Numbered from the stretch's first letter, positions 44,835 through 56,134 are shown. The stretch: DNA of 64,000 nt from Anthostomella pinea (GCA_963556695.1 CAUWAG010000010.1:4650001-4714000); one strand, 5' to 3'. The notes: generated from the sequence alone by a model not told the origin. A program made the numbers and translations.

Positions 44835-46283
44835 GGCATAAGCGTCCGAGATCTGGCTGGGCTGTCGCATAGCGCCGAGAGCTGTACAGCGCCGAAGGGG
44901 CTGTTAGACGTGTGTGCGTAGCCAGATCTCTTCTGCCCAACTCAGGCCCAAATGGTGTTCGATTCGTTGTTCGTGTGCGAGCGTGCGCGTGAAGGTTCAC
45001 GAGACGTTTGAAGCGTGGCTTCGTGATACGTGCGAACCGTGGCTTCGTGCCTGCGAGCGTGAGGCGTGGCCTCTGACGTGCGTGAGACGTTATATAAAGC
45101 TTCAAGAAGTTGAGGGAGGGCTGGATAGCCGTACCGATCACACTTTTATAAAGAGACGGTCGGTAGGTGAAAACACCACCAAGCGCAGTCGTGCTTTCGC
45201 GGAAGCGAGGGAGTTCAAAGAGTGGAAAATCCGACCATGTGGTGGTCTAGGAGCTGCGCTTGTCCCAGTCCAAGGGGTGCGTACATGTAGGTATTGTCTC
45301 GTCGTATCAAAGCGTCCCATGGACCGTGTTCGACATACTGTATCTTAATGTGTAGCGATGCATGATACATGATATGTGCGTAGGCGCCGGTTATTCCGCA
45401 GCCTTAGTACACTCTGTCCTCAGCCACAACCTTCCATCAGCATCGAGCCTGCGCTACATGTACTTATCACTCACTACCTGCATCTTCCGCTCACAGGTCA
45501 CAACTCAAGCATGGCTGGCAACACTATGTAATGCGATGACCTCGGCCAGAAAGAAGTATGCAAGGCTCTGCGTGATATCTCTCTCACGCGGTCTTGGACA
45601 AAGGAATGGAGAATACCTCTTTCTGATTGCACCATGTGTGAGGTCAGCAGCCATCGACGAGCACCATCGCTCAAGTCTGCCAGGGCAGTCGTTAAATTCC
45701 CATCTGTTGTGAGAGTGGTTGGTGTGCTAAGGATCAGGCGTCATCGTATTCGCAGAAAATTTGGAGTCCCTGAACGGGCACAAACTTCAGTGATGAGCCT
45801 TGTATGTGTTGTGCAGCAAACTACACTAGGTAGTAGCAACACCGGCATATCATTTGGACTGCTTAACGTTGACACATGCAAGGCAACGAGCAAGGGAAGC
45901 TTAGACAAGCAAGTTTTAAGACATGTGAGGCATGAGCAATCTCCATTGCCACTTTTCCTGAGTATATGCTCTCCAAGTATCCGTATATATTACAAGGAAG
46001 CAGTAGGTGCAAAACATCATGAGTAAAGGGGTATTCAATTGTTACATCCGAGCGAGACCACCTCTTCAATCTAGGTGGGTCTTATGTGAGAGGAGAAGAA
46101 AGATCCAACTCCATCAGCTGCCGGCATCTTAGGGGTTCGAAGAAAAAGGGGTATAATGACTTTGTGCCAACGCCTTCGTTGATCGTGTGCTTTCTCGAAG
46201 TGTTGCCAAATTTCCCGCGCTCCATCCTCCCATGTGTGCTGGATAAACCTGCTGGCTTTGTAGCACGCCGCGGTCTCGAATGA
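44835..46283. other. Intergenic, 1.45 kb, with a 24-bp imperfect tandem repeat
   Basis: At 45013-45060 the unit CGTGGCTTCGTG recurs with a 24-bp step and is followed by a partial third copy, then TATATAAAG at 45091. A second TATAAAG lies near 45146. No downstream gene is recognised. Confidence 0.5.
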
Positions 46284-48899
46284 TCAAATGTTCTCGTGGA
46301 ACATCGAGTGCCTGACTGGACTTTGGCTCTTAGGGGTGGAAGAGTCCCGGATCGGCTTCGGGGGCGTCAGGGAGGCCTCGTCGCGGAAGTACCCCTCCTC
46401 GCTTTCGATTTCGCTACTCATTGGGGAGACTGCTTCCGCGTTGCCATGCTGAGAAGACCGGTTTCCCGAAACGCTTCGTCTTCCACGTTGGGGGTTCCCA
46501 GCCATCGCAACGGCCCGAACGCTGGCACTGCCGTTGTCAAGACTAGCTGAGCTCTCGTTGCCTTCCAAGCCGGTCAGAGCCGCGCCGCCAACGAAGCTCT
46601 TCCTGGTCAACTTTCCCTGAGGTTTGTCCTCGTCTGGCGACTTTGGACCTCTCGAGAAGCGGGACTTGAACCAAGTCTTCACCTTGCCCGGTTGTGAGCT
46701 GTCTGTAGGTGACTTTGACTGGCCGTCCATTTCCGTCTCTGGGTCTGTTGTCGGAGAGGCTTGTGCTTGTGAGATAGGCAGACTAACAGGTTGGCCGCTG
46801 CTGTTCGTCACGACCACCCCGGTTGGTGCGCCATCCTGTTCTTCTTGGCGAGCAATGTCTACAGATTTGGACTTCTCAGCCCTGGAGAGTCGTTTCTGTT
46901 CTGCCTTGGCTGCCTTCTCCTCGTCCTTCTTCGATTTAGCCTCCTGCTTCTCTTTGGCCTTCCTCTCCCGCTGTTCAGCTTTCTCCTGTTCTAATGACAG
47001 CGTCAGCCCGAATCCTCTGCATATCAAAAAGATCTTACCTTTCAGCTTGTCATTGATGTCGTCGATCTCCTTCTTTCGTGCTTTCTCGACTTCTTGTTCC
47101 TCTTTCTTCTTTTCCATTTCGAGCCGCAGTTCAGTCTGCCGTGCATGCTCATTCTCGGCCTTTTCGTTGATTTCATCCAGGACCGGCTGGACCCGACTGG
47201 CTGCGATGGCGTCGATCTCCTCTTGACTCATATATTTGCCAGCGCCAATATTAATCTTGCCTTGGTGCTGGCTTGCGCGTTCGTTGCTACGCGACTGTGC
47301 GGCAGCGTGGGCTTTCGTCTCCCATCGAGTCAGGGTGGAAGCCGGGACCATGCCCGTCTCAGCCGATATCTTGTCGTCCATTCCCTTCATTCGTGCCTGA
47401 ACATTTCGTCGGGCTGCAGCGAGCAAGACTTCTTGGTCATGTTGGCGTTTTTTCCCGTCAACTTCAGAGAGCTTGTTAGAAAACATAGACATCTGCTGTC
47501 GTATCTGCTGTGATCGATTCCGGTCTTCGATAGAAGCACCGTCGCTAGATGATCTTCGCCTGAGCTTGCCCTTCACAGAGAAGCGACGCGAGACTGGCTT
47601 GTTGGTCCCATAATATTCCTGATAATCTCGGTTCTTGGCGTTTTCCTGTTCCATCTTCGCAAGCCGAGCCTGTGCTTGCTTGTAGGCAGCATCTTGTAGG
47701 GTGGTAAAACGTGCCGGCTGTGCGTCATCGCTGACAGTAGTAGATGCGTCTGGCTGGTCGTCGGCTGAGGTGGCATCGGCATGTGTCTTTCGGGCGTCTA
47801 TCATGTTTTGTTGTAGGGTGTACATCTTCTTGGCCATGGCAACTGCTGAAGCATGCAGAACGTCGGCTCTCTGCTGCTCATCGACTTCGGCTTTAACGGG
47901 TGGGTGCGACGTGAACATCTGCCTATTCATCGTGGTGTATGGGACGGCGCCCGCGTTCTCACTGGGTACTGCTGATCTGGCAGGTCGGTGGGCTCGGGTC
48001 GCGGCACTCAGGGCGTTGGCAGTTGCATTTGCCTCATCTGGGTATGAGTCTCTGGGGACAGGCGCTGATCCGGCCCGCCGGCGGTTAGCCATGGCGCCCT
48101 TGGCAGCCAGCATCGACTTTTGGCGCTCCGTGGTGTCTCCTCGAGAGCCTCGCGGTGTAGTGCGATCAGACTTGAAAGCAAGTGTCGCGGCAGACAGGCC
48201 TGTATCAGTCGCTGAAGGCTTCCAAGCATCGGTACTCTTGGCAGACTGTGCTGCAAGTAGGGCTGCCTTGGCCCCATGGCTACTGGCCGCAGGTTCCCAG
48301 ACCGGGGCGGGTTTGTAGTCTTTCGCCATGAGAGCTGCTTTTGAAGCCGAAGCCGAAGCCGTTTTGCTAGGTTTCCACAACTCTGGTGATTTCTTATTTG
48401 CCCAGCCGAGACTCGCAGCTGCACCGGCGGCGGATCCTGTGTCTTGGACACCTACCGACGGGAAGCTCGGAAGATCGCGTGGTTTGGCGTAGACGAGTGG
48501 CTTTGAGTGACCTGGCGGACTATTGTCAGAATAAAGAGCGGTAGAAGAGCAGTAGGAGAACGCAAAGGTATTTTTGTCAGGGCTGCTGTGGTTTGCGAAG
48601 GGTAGGATGACTGTCGCACGAAGCTTACCTGTGGGTTTAATATGGGTGTCGTCATAGGGCAGCTCTCCTCCTTGTGCTCCCTGCAGGTGCGCCTCATTGG
48701 CCGCAACGTCAGTGGGCTGCGACGGGACTTCGGGGTGTCGGTGATCGACCTCGGATGGGAGCGAGAACTCCACGCCTCTTCCTTGCGCTCCCTGCGCCTC
48801 ATCATTGGCCGCAAAGTCAGTAGTGGGCTGTGACACTGACGGGACCACGGTGGGCTCGACTTCCTCTGGGAGCGAGAACCCGGCGTACCCGGTCTCCAT
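46284..48899 (-). CDS. EIS1: Eisosome protein 1
   Basis: Three exons (48629-48899, 47039-48511, 46284-46990) with 117- and 48-bp introns give 816 residues. Both introns are multiples of three without stops, so the frame also reads through, but both have strong sites (GTAAGC...GCCAG; GTAAGA...ATTAG). Splicing gives SKPLVYAKPRDLPSFPSVG and DKLKEQEKAEQRERK. Repeated WKPS/WEPAAS-ALMAK segments (AALLAAQSAKSTDAWKPS) are characteristic of Eis1. A long charged coiled coil (residues about 470-620) contains IGAGKYMSQEEIDAIAASRV. The C-terminus is Ser/Pro-rich. Eis1 is a peripheral protein of eisosomes, the plasma-membrane furrows marked by Pil1/Lsp1, and helps their assembly. Confidence 0.95.
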   Translation of the reverse strand: METGYAGFSLPEEVEPTVVPSVSQPTTDFAANDEAQGAQGRGVEFSLPSEVDHRHPEVPSQPTDVAANEAHLQGAQGGELPYDDTHIKPTGKLRATVILPFANHSSPDKNTFAFSYCSSTALYSDNSPPGHSKPLVYAKPRDLPSFPSVGVQDTGSAAGAAASLGWANKKSPELWKPSKTASASASKAALMAKDYKPAPVWEPAASSHGAKAALLAAQSAKSTDAWKPSATDTGLSAATLAFKSDRTTPRGSRGDTTERQKSMLAAKGAMANRRRAGSAPVPRDSYPDEANATANALSAATRAHRPARSAVPSENAGAVPYTTMNRQMFTSHPPVKAEVDEQQRADVLHASAVAMAKKMYTLQQNMIDARKTHADATSADDQPDASTTVSDDAQPARFTTLQDAAYKQAQARLAKMEQENAKNRDYQEYYGTNKPVSRRFSVKGKLRRRSSSDGASIEDRNRSQQIRQQMSMFSNKLSEVDGKKRQHDQEVLLAAARRNVQARMKGMDDKISAETGMVPASTLTRWETKAHAAAQSRSNERASQHQGKINIGAGKYMSQEEIDAIAASRVQPVLDEINEKAENEHARQTELRLEMEKKKEEQEVEKARKKEIDDINDKLKGKIFLICRGFGLTLSLEQEKAEQRERKAKEKQEAKSKKDEEKAAKAEQKRLSRAEKSKSVDIARQEEQDGAPTGVVVTNSSGQPVSLPISQAQASPTTDPETEMDGQSKSPTDSSQPGKVKTWFKSRFSRGPKSPDEDKPQGKLTRKSFVGGAALTGLEGNESSASLDNGSASVRAVAMAGNPQRGRRSVSGNRSSQHGNAEAVSPMSSEIESEEGYFRDEASLTPPKPIRDSSTPKSQSPVRHSMFHENI

Positions 48900-50233
48900 C
48901 TTGTATGTCGAGATGTCCTTGTCTATAGAGAGATCGACATAGGCGGGTCAGGGTAGGTATCTGAGCCGAAGCGGCCAAGTCAGTCTGGCAGCTTGCGACA
49001 GTGACAAAGCGGGGAAGACTCTTGTAAAAGCCAGTGAATATGGGTGACGCAGGGTGAGTCAAGGTGAATGCGAACGCGTAGGTTGTGTAAGTAGGTAGGG
49101 GAGAGAGACAGATAGGTGCGTCCAGCTGGAAGACAATGGGTTCGTAGAATACTTTATGCAGGCTGCCAGCCGGGTAGGTATGGAGTCTATGGACGAGGTG
49201 CAGAGATCCGCCGTTGCGAAGACGATGACGATGGCTTAAAAGTATGTTACTGGGAATGGAGTGATAGACAGCCACGGGTTGCGGTCGATCCGACCAAAGA
49301 GGATAGGCCTGGTGAGATAGTCGGCTCTAAGCGTCGCTAGCCCGTCATGGAGGTTTTCTAGTCGTTGGCATTCCTGGCACGGGCAGTCCTCTCTTTCCGG
49401 CATCAAAGGGGGTGACGTCATTGTGATAGGGCGCAATTCCTCACCTACTCTCCAATCACCAGGCGCTTATAACCTTGTTGCAAGGTAGTGCTACTGGTCT
49501 CTTCGCTGCCATTCTTGACCACCTGCAGAGGCACTTGATCTGATCGAGGACATTTGGAGTCATCTGATGAAAAGTCTGAAAAGGGCAATAGCATCGCTGC
49601 ATTATGCGGGGGAGCCGGCTCCCTGCAGAGTCTAGAAATGCGGTGACCGCTCGGTTGGGCCCGTGGATTCACCATCCCTGTTCCTCCACCTAATAATTCC
49701 TGTTGGTCCTGAACCCTTGATTATCCCACCACCTAGAAAATTTAAATATTGGCTCTCGCCATCATCAGTTAGGTACACCACGGACAGACTATGCCAGCCT
49801 CCTACATAGACTTATGACTCCTACGACGTGACGCTTCATTGAACAGGATCCTCGTTCAAGATGTCTGTGCGGTATCTAAAAGTTCCCGGACGCTATCACG
49901 CGTTGCCCTGGTTACACATAGTGTAGACCCATAATACCTATGGAACTATTAGACACCAACCGGGTTTGACGCCGACCCGAATAATAAAAAGGGGCCTCCC
50001 GAATACCGGGAACACAGAAGAAGTCGGGCCTGCCGCCCAAGGAATAGCAGCGACGATATGGCGTGAATGTCTACTCTGGGCATGCTAACTAGCTTCTTTA
50101 GGATGTTGGTATTTCGAGGAGCTCACTTGTTCAAGAGGTAGTGCCTCACTGCCCTGGGTCTTTAAGCAACGTTGTTCAAAGTCATCACATCCTAGACGAG
50201 CTGATCATCCACCTTGCGACACCATCAATCATC
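48900..50233. other. Intergenic, divergent from Eis1 and the F-box gene
   Basis: Upstream region of both genes. AGGTAGG motifs occur near 48952 and 49092. No further gene is recognised. Confidence 0.5.
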
Positions 50234-51523
50234 ATGGCTCGTCTCACAGATCTCTCCGATGAGCTCATCGTCGAGATAATATCATATCTCACGCCCCATC
50301 AACGCGCCTCATTCATGAACGGCCAGCCCTTCTATCACTGGCCGGAGCAACTCGACAAACACAATGAAGCCATCATGGCGTCGATACAGGACCTCCAAGC
50401 ACTAAGCACTGCCTGCCGTCGCTTATACCTCATCGCAACCGAAGCACTCTACGACTACATCCCCCTATCGTCTAACGCCGAGAGATCTGAAAAGCTCATC
50501 TCGACCCTGGACAACAACGAGGACCTAACAGTGTACGTGAGGTGCGTCGACGTCGACGTCAAACGGTACGGCGGCATGCTGCAGTTCACCAGCCTCTTCT
50601 GGCTCCCCAACGTCCACACCATCAGCATCCGCGGCTTCGACCTGTGGGAGCCCTGGGAGTGGGAAGACGATGCCCACGTGGGGGCGTCGCCGGTCCAGGT
50701 GCTGCGGTTACTAGAGTGCGGCGCCCACGAGAAGCCCCTCACGCAGATGTTGAGCTTTCCAAAGGCGCTCAGGGAGCTGTGGTACGAGGTAAACCAGGTC
50801 GAGTGGGACGGGCACTACGGGGACAACGACGCACCGGGGTTTACCTGCGCGGCAGTCGAGCGGGCGATGGCGAACCAGGTCGGTTCGCTCGAGAAGGTGG
50901 TCTTCACGCGGCCGACGCCCGACCACGAGGGGATCGGATACGAGGATCAACTCGATGTCCGGCAGTACGAAAGACTGAAGGTGTTGCACGTCAATCAGGT
51001 TTTCCTCACTTCCTTGGAGCCGGACGTTCCCGTGTGGGAGCACCTCCCTAAGAGCCTTGAGGAGCTTGAAGTCTACTACGATGACATGGGACACATCAAG
51101 ATCCTCGAGGACGACGCGGACAGACCCGACTGGCTGTTTGGGATGCTGGAAAGAATGGCGAAGCCAGATGAGAAGGGTGTCAGGGGCGATTTCACGCCAT
51201 TGCTTGAAAGAGTGAGAATCATATCGCTTGAATGGCATCCGGAAATGTATGAGGAAAGCGAAGAGGAGGAGGATGATGAAGAGGATGAGAACGCGGCTCC
51301 TGCTACTGCGGGCGAACCTGACGTTGAGATTGATGAGTCGAGAGGTGTAGGCCATCCGGGTTCGACATGGCTACCCCCAAGAGAACTGATACAGAAGTTC
51401 ATAAGAGCGGGAGTCAGCTTCAGCATATTTCTGCATGGACAGCGGCGGTACAGGTACACCGTTGAAGGCGGTCGTGGATTTCAAGATAAGTGGGAAGATG
51501 TGTTAGAAGAATTAGGAGAATAA
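50234..51523 (+). CDS. F-box domain protein of unknown target
   Basis: A single exon encodes 429 residues. The start at 50234 is chosen over the in-frame ATG at 50141 because it begins directly with the F-box (MARLTDLSDELIVEIISYLT). The frame continues with a second F-box-like helix stretch (QALSTACRRLYLIATEALYD). The middle resembles weak leucine-rich repeats (LEKVVFTRPTPD, YERLKVLHVNQVFL, PKSLEELEVYYDDMG). An acidic tract EESEEEEDDEEDE lies near residue 340. F-box proteins bring substrates to SCF ubiquitin ligases through Skp1. This is one of many lineage-variable fungal F-box proteins; no substrate can be inferred. Confidence 0.85.
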   Translation: MARLTDLSDELIVEIISYLTPHQRASFMNGQPFYHWPEQLDKHNEAIMASIQDLQALSTACRRLYLIATEALYDYIPLSSNAERSEKLISTLDNNEDLTVYVRCVDVDVKRYGGMLQFTSLFWLPNVHTISIRGFDLWEPWEWEDDAHVGASPVQVLRLLECGAHEKPLTQMLSFPKALRELWYEVNQVEWDGHYGDNDAPGFTCAAVERAMANQVGSLEKVVFTRPTPDHEGIGYEDQLDVRQYERLKVLHVNQVFLTSLEPDVPVWEHLPKSLEELEVYYDDMGHIKILEDDADRPDWLFGMLERMAKPDEKGVRGDFTPLLERVRIISLEWHPEMYEESEEEEDDEEDENAAPATAGEPDVEIDESRGVGHPGSTWLPPRELIQKFIRAGVSFSIFLHGQRRYRYTVEGGRGFQDKWEDVLEELGE

Positions 51524-52071
51524 TTAGTCGTCGAAATGCATTGACAGCATAGCCATGGTAGTATACTGTACAATGATGTCGAAGTCTACCTGCTGAACAG
51601 ATACCGTCTCTTGAGAATAACCTCAGAGGTAGGTAGCCATTGGTCAACGGTCCATCCCGAGAAGGTAGGATCGGCGCATATAGGATTAGTCTAGATCAAT
51701 GAAGCAATGAACACTTTTTCGAATCCTCAAGACTTGCCCAGACTCTAGTGTTCTGAGGAAGATGAATCTTGGAATCTGGGGTCTCTGGGGAGGGGGCTTG
51801 AAGTCACAGCCTGAAGGTTAAGGTTACCTATCACGGGAGTCCTTGCGCACCCATATTTAATGGACCAGCGCTACGACCTGCACCTTCCCATTCTTTTTGT
51901 TTCATCGAACAGACGTCCGTGATTGTTCGTGGTCTTCGTGCGACTCGATTCCGTGATCAGCAAAGCTGAAGAAGTCTAAGCTTGTTCGCATTCATCGGTG
52001 TTCAGTAGAAGAGCCGTCACCCCGCCTATCTCGACGCCTCGTCATCGAGGAAGAAGAACCCATCTGCAATC
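51524..52071. other. Intergenic upstream of the phosphatase gene
   Basis: Contains an AGGTAGGTAG motif near 51627. Otherwise unremarkable. Confidence 0.5.
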
Positions 52072-53527
52072 ATGGCCCTCACATTCGACAACATCCTCAA
52101 CTTCCGCGATGTGGGAAAGACCGTGAACGACTATCTCGGCCGCAGGTAAGCTGTCATTCACTCCCGAAACACTCGAGAGCCATGTGACTAAACCCAGACA
52201 GGATCGTCAAGGAAGGCGTGCTATACCGCTCTGCGCGACCCGGTACGCAAGCCATCTCATCTCATACCCAGCCCTGCCCTGCCCTGCCCTGCTCTTCAGG
52301 CCCCACGGCCAGAGCGAAATACTGACATCGGCGCGCAGACGATGCGACAGAGCAGGACCGCAGAAGGCTCACCGACGAGCTTGGAATCAAGACCGTGATC
52401 GACCTGCGCACCAAGTAAGCCAGAACGCTTACCATCACCACCATCATCATCACCATCACCACCATCATAATCATCCTCACCATCATATCTCCCTTCTCCT
52501 CATAATAAAGACAAAAACAGACATCATCTAACCGCACGCAACCCACCGCAGAACAGAGCACCTCAAACAAGCCGAAAAGCGACGCGCCGACCTCCAGGTC
52601 CCCGCGCTGCTGCAGTCCAACGCGACCCTCGCGCGGCCCGTGCAGATCCCCGGCCTGCGGTACCGCGAGATCAAAGTCACGGGCGGCGCGTTTGAGAAGT
52701 TCCTGCTGAGCCAGCTGTCGTGGTGGAACTACCTGTACGTCTCTCTTTTGCGCGGTGCTGTCTTAGTCCATGGCTCGTTTGAATTTCATGGCTCGTTTGA
52801 GAGAGTCAAGTCGTGAAGGAGTGAAAGAGGAGTCCAGAGTCAAGAGTCGAGTTAAGGGGAATATGAGGGCTAATCATAACTGACGGTCACGATACAGCAA
52901 GCTCATCTCCCTCTACGTAAGCGGCCACCGCATGGAGGCCATCAGCCTGCTCGGCCGCGAGGTCATGCAGCCGAGGGGCCTCGTGGGCTTGGGTCTGATC
53001 ACGATGGACGCGTCCGGGTCGGAAATCGCTGAGGTGAGTTATGACCCTCCCTGACATCTGTCTACCAGACTTCTTCCCCTTATTTCCCTTATCCCTCTTC
53101 CACTCTACAGCATCGTCAAGCCAACCCCATACTCTCAAGACATACAAGCCTAACAAATAACAACCGGCAGGGGCTCCGCACATTCACCGACCCATCCTCC
53201 GTCCCGGCCCTGGTGCACTGCACGCAGGGCAAGGACCGGACGGGCCTCATCATCGCACTGACCCTCATGGTCCTCGGCGTGCCGGTCGAGGCCATGTCGC
53301 ACGACTACCTGCTCTCACGGGCGGGTCTCGAGGCCGAGAAGGAAACCAGGCTGGCTGAGATCAGAGAGCTTGGGTTGACGCCCGAGTGGGGAGACTGCCC
53401 TGAGGATTTCGTCGTGAGAGTACATGAGCATGTGAATACGAAGTACGGCGGCATAGACGGCTATCTAGATAGCATCGAGTTTGGAAAGTCGGAACGGCAA
53501 AAGTTGGTCCAAGCCTTGGGAGCATAA
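52072..53527 (+). CDS. Tyrosine/serine phosphatase-type protein (CX5R)
   Basis: Six exons (52072-52145, 52202-52242, 52339-52414, 52552-52734, 52898-53033, 53171-53527) sum to 288 residues, with all splice sites GT-AG. The N-terminus ILNFRDVGKTVNDYLG, then GVLYRSARPDDAT and IKTVIDLRTKTEHL, is the standard opening of the Y_phosphatase3 / Siw14-like group. The active-site loop HCTQGKDRTG (residues about 185-194) has catalytic Cys and Arg in CX5R spacing, and a Lys-Asp pair as in MptpB/PTP-like lipid or inositol phosphatases. Intron 3 is filled with a CAC/CAT trinucleotide repeat. The substrate may be a phosphoprotein, a phosphoinositide or an inositol phosphate. The sequence does not decide. 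Confidence 0.92.
52430..52487. repeat. ACC/ATC trinucleotide repeat inside a phosphatase intron
   Basis: Imperfect CAC/CAT/ATC trinucleotides run through most of intron 3 of the phosphatase gene. Read as protein they would give a polyHis run, but splicing removes it. Confidence 0.8.
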
Positions 53528-53636
53528 TATAGCTAATCTCAGGAGGCAGCCTGTGAAAAACTAATCACGAAGCTCTACTGAAGTCTGATCACAATGACAC
53601 GAGGGATTTTATGTTTGGCATCGTGAAAGAAGCATT

Positions 53637-54923
53637 CTATTGCTTTCTAAAGCGACCTTGTATCCAACAACGATACATCTTCAGCTTCTTTGCTCTATTG
53701 ACCAGCATCCTTCTATCAACACCCAGGTCTTCGACGTCGAAGAGTGGCAACTCCGACGCCGATGATTCAGCAACCTCACCTGTCTCTTCCTTTGCCTCGC
53801 TCGCAGCTTCAGGTACGCCGCCCCAGATCTGAGCCAATTCGTCCTTCTCGAAGAAGTAGACGCGTGTACCATCACCTCTAATGTAGAAGTTCTCATCCAG
53901 GTATCGACCTTTCTTGAATCGAACCTGTGCTAGATCACCTCTGCCATAGTCGCGGAAGCACACCTCTCCGCCTGGCTTGAGTACCCGATAAATGTTCTGG
54001 ACGGCCTGCTTCCACTGCAACGGTGATAATGCCGAGAAGATGAACACCATCAAGACGACGTCTACACTGCTCTCCCCAAGACCAGGAGGAAGCTCTTCAC
54101 TGGCAGCGTCCCATACGTCTGCCTGCATGAACTCAGTGTTATACGCTTCATGACTACGCATGACTTCAACGGCCTTCTTCGAGAAGTCACAAGCGTGGAC
54201 TCGCAGCTTAGGGTTCTTGTTACTGGCTAATATGGGGAATGCGGTGTTGCCAGCACCAGCACCGACCTCAAGTATTGTCGTCGGACCGGCGTCTTCTTGG
54301 GTGACCTTGTCAAGCACCGGGAATTCCTGTTGCAGCCATTTGCGGTTCTTGAAGAAGTTGGCAGTGTTATTCTTGTAGAAGAGGTTCCACCATTTGGCAG
54401 GGTCGGTGTTGAATCTGTCTGAAGTGGGCATGTTAGCAACACATCCAATGCCCAAGCGTGTCGAAAACTTGTTGAGGTTGTAAGGTGAGTCAGATGGGAG
54501 CGAAAGAAATTGAATGCAATTTGTCATCATGGGTATCAGATGAACTATGCGTAAATTGGGGTATCATCACAACACATAGGAGTAGCAGGAGTAGCAGAAA
54601 GAAAATTGATACGTACGTTTGTCAAAGTCGGAGACTGGCGACGCGCGCTGCTTAGCGAACTGCTCCTCGGCATACTCCTTGTAAGCATCGTCAGTCTCCA
54701 CGTGGTCCCAGGCATTGAACTCGAAGACGTCGTCCTCCTCTTGCAGGAAGCGGGATCCGAATTGAAAGGGATCGCTCCTCTTCATTTTGTGCTGCGGGTC
54801 ATGGTTGCGGTGAGGAGGGACTTCGGCCTCTGGTGTGTCTTGCACTGTCAGGGTGGACGTCTGCTTCACCAAGCCGTCTTCTGCCGTTGGCACCGCGTCG
54901 ACTGCGGGTGCGGTGGGGGCCAT
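53637..54923 (-). CDS. TRM140: tRNA m3C methyltransferase, Trm140/METTL2 type
   Basis: Exons 54617-54923 and 53637-54418 flank a 198-bp intron (GTACGT...TTCAG), giving 362 residues. The start at 54923 (MAPTAPAVDAVPT) is preferred over the upstream in-frame ATG at 54953. The N-terminal half contains DPFQFGSRFLQEEDDVFEFNAWDHV, quoted here only in part by its hallmark FGSRFL and NAWDHVE; after the junction comes HRFNTDPAKWWNLFYKNN. The SAM-binding fold follows: ILEVGAGAGNTAFPIL (motif I), VHACDFSKKAVEVM, DVVLMVFIFSALSP and VLKPGGEVCFRDYG. The family makes 3-methylcytidine at position 32 of the tRNA anticodon loop for Thr/Ser tRNAs. The gene starts 455 bp from the divergent COQ10. Confidence 0.95.
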
Positions 54924-55378
54924 GTTGTAGATGTGTGCGAACTCTTTAGGCAAGGGTGATCTTCTACCCGATGTCTGCTTGTCACCGACAGTGGTTGAAG
55001 AGTGGCATCCCGAATTGTGTGTGATCCAAGAGATGTGTGGGAAAAGTTTTCGAAGGGAACTCCCAGGTCAAAAAATTAGTTGAAATGCTTTTTGGTTGTG
55101 GCTTGCGTGGTGGGGTCTTCATGAAATTCGGTTTCTGTGGCTGGTGCGGACCCTGGATTGAACATTGTCAATGGCCCAGTCAGGGACGTCACCAAAAAGA
55201 TTGTGGTTCAGCCAGTATCACACTGACCTCGCGTGCTCGCCTACGCTTTTTTTTTTTCGCCATTGGTTTGATTCTCATGAGAGTAGCGTCGTCCAAGTGG
55301 TATAGAATGGCCTCCTCATAGACTAATAATACGCAAAGCTCGCGCTCCGGAACCTCACCACACCTCCAATCCTCCGCA
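54924..55378. other. Divergent promoter region, TRM140 / COQ10
   Basis: An 11-T run at 55247-55257 is the only striking element. The region is 455 bp between opposite start codons. Confidence 0.5.
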
Positions 55379-56134
55379 ATGGCACACCCAGCAACCCGCC
55401 TCCTCCCAAGGCCCGGCCTCACCTCCTCCTGGTCCAGCCTCACGCCCTCGACCCTCCTCACCCGCACAGCCGCCAGCAGCAACCCCCTAACCCACTGCCG
55501 CCCCTTCCTCTCCTCGCTCCTCAACCAGACCTCCACCCCACAAGAGCTCACAGCGCAGCGCACGCTCCCCTACAACCACCGCCAGCTCTACGACCTAATC
55601 GCCGACATCGACGCCTACTCGACCTTCCTGCCCTACTGCAAGACATCGCGCGTAACGCAGTGGACGCCCCACCCCGACGCCGACGGCCGCCGCTGGCCCA
55701 CGCAGGCGGACCTGACGGCCGGCTGGGGCGGCATCGAGGACACGTACACGAGCCGCGTGTTCTGCATCCCGGGCTCGGGGATTGTCGAGGCGATCAGCGG
55801 CGACGAGGGGTGCACGGAGATCCCCGCCTCCGTTCTAGCGCAACACAAACTACAAGATTCAGGACCCCCTCCTTCCCAGGGTCGCGAGGGCGAGAACAAG
55901 GACGCCGTGTTCAAGAGCCTGATCACGCGGTGGACCATCACCCCCGCGGCGGACGCGACGCGTCCCGACCGCTTCCAGTCCGACTGGAGCGACGTGCGGC
56001 TGAGCATCAAGTTCCGCTTCGCGAACCCGCTGTACGGCGCCGTGAGCGCGGCCGTCGCCGACAAGGTGGCGCCCGTCATGGTGGACGCCTTCGTCGCGCA
56101 GGCGAGGCGGATACTTGGAGAGCCGGGGAGGTGA
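55379..56134 (+). CDS. COQ10: Coenzyme Q-binding protein Coq10, START-like domain
   Basis: An intronless gene encodes 251 residues. The N-terminal 60 residues are Arg/Ser/Thr/Leu-rich with no acidic residue for the first 50, as in a mitochondrial presequence. The polyketide-cyclase/START-like domain begins at QRTLPYNHRQLYDLIADIDA, with the family motif YSTFLPYCKTSRV, and continues through the second half SDVRLSIKFRFANPLYGAVS and MVDAFVAQARRI. Coq10 is needed for normal respiration and for delivery or function of coenzyme Q at the inner membrane. An insertion relative to yeast Coq10 (HPDADGRRWPTQADLT and a Gly/Glu-rich loop near residues 155-180) is usual for mould proteins. Confidence 0.95.
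   Translation: MAHPATRLLPRPGLTSSWSSLTPSTLLTRTAASSNPLTHCRPFLSSLLNQTSTPQELTAQRTLPYNHRQLYDLIADIDAYSTFLPYCKTSRVTQWTPHPDADGRRWPTQADLTAGWGGIEDTYTSRVFCIPGSGIVEAISGDEGCTEIPASVLAQHKLQDSGPPPSQGREGENKDAVFKSLITRWTITPAADATRPDRFQSDWSDVRLSIKFRFANPLYGAVSAAVADKVAPVMVDAFVAQARRILGEPGR

Noticed and set aside
44914..45348. 144-codon plus-strand ORF after the CorA-like gene
   Set aside because: It translates the 24-bp tandem repeat, and its overlap with frames on the other strand suggests chance.
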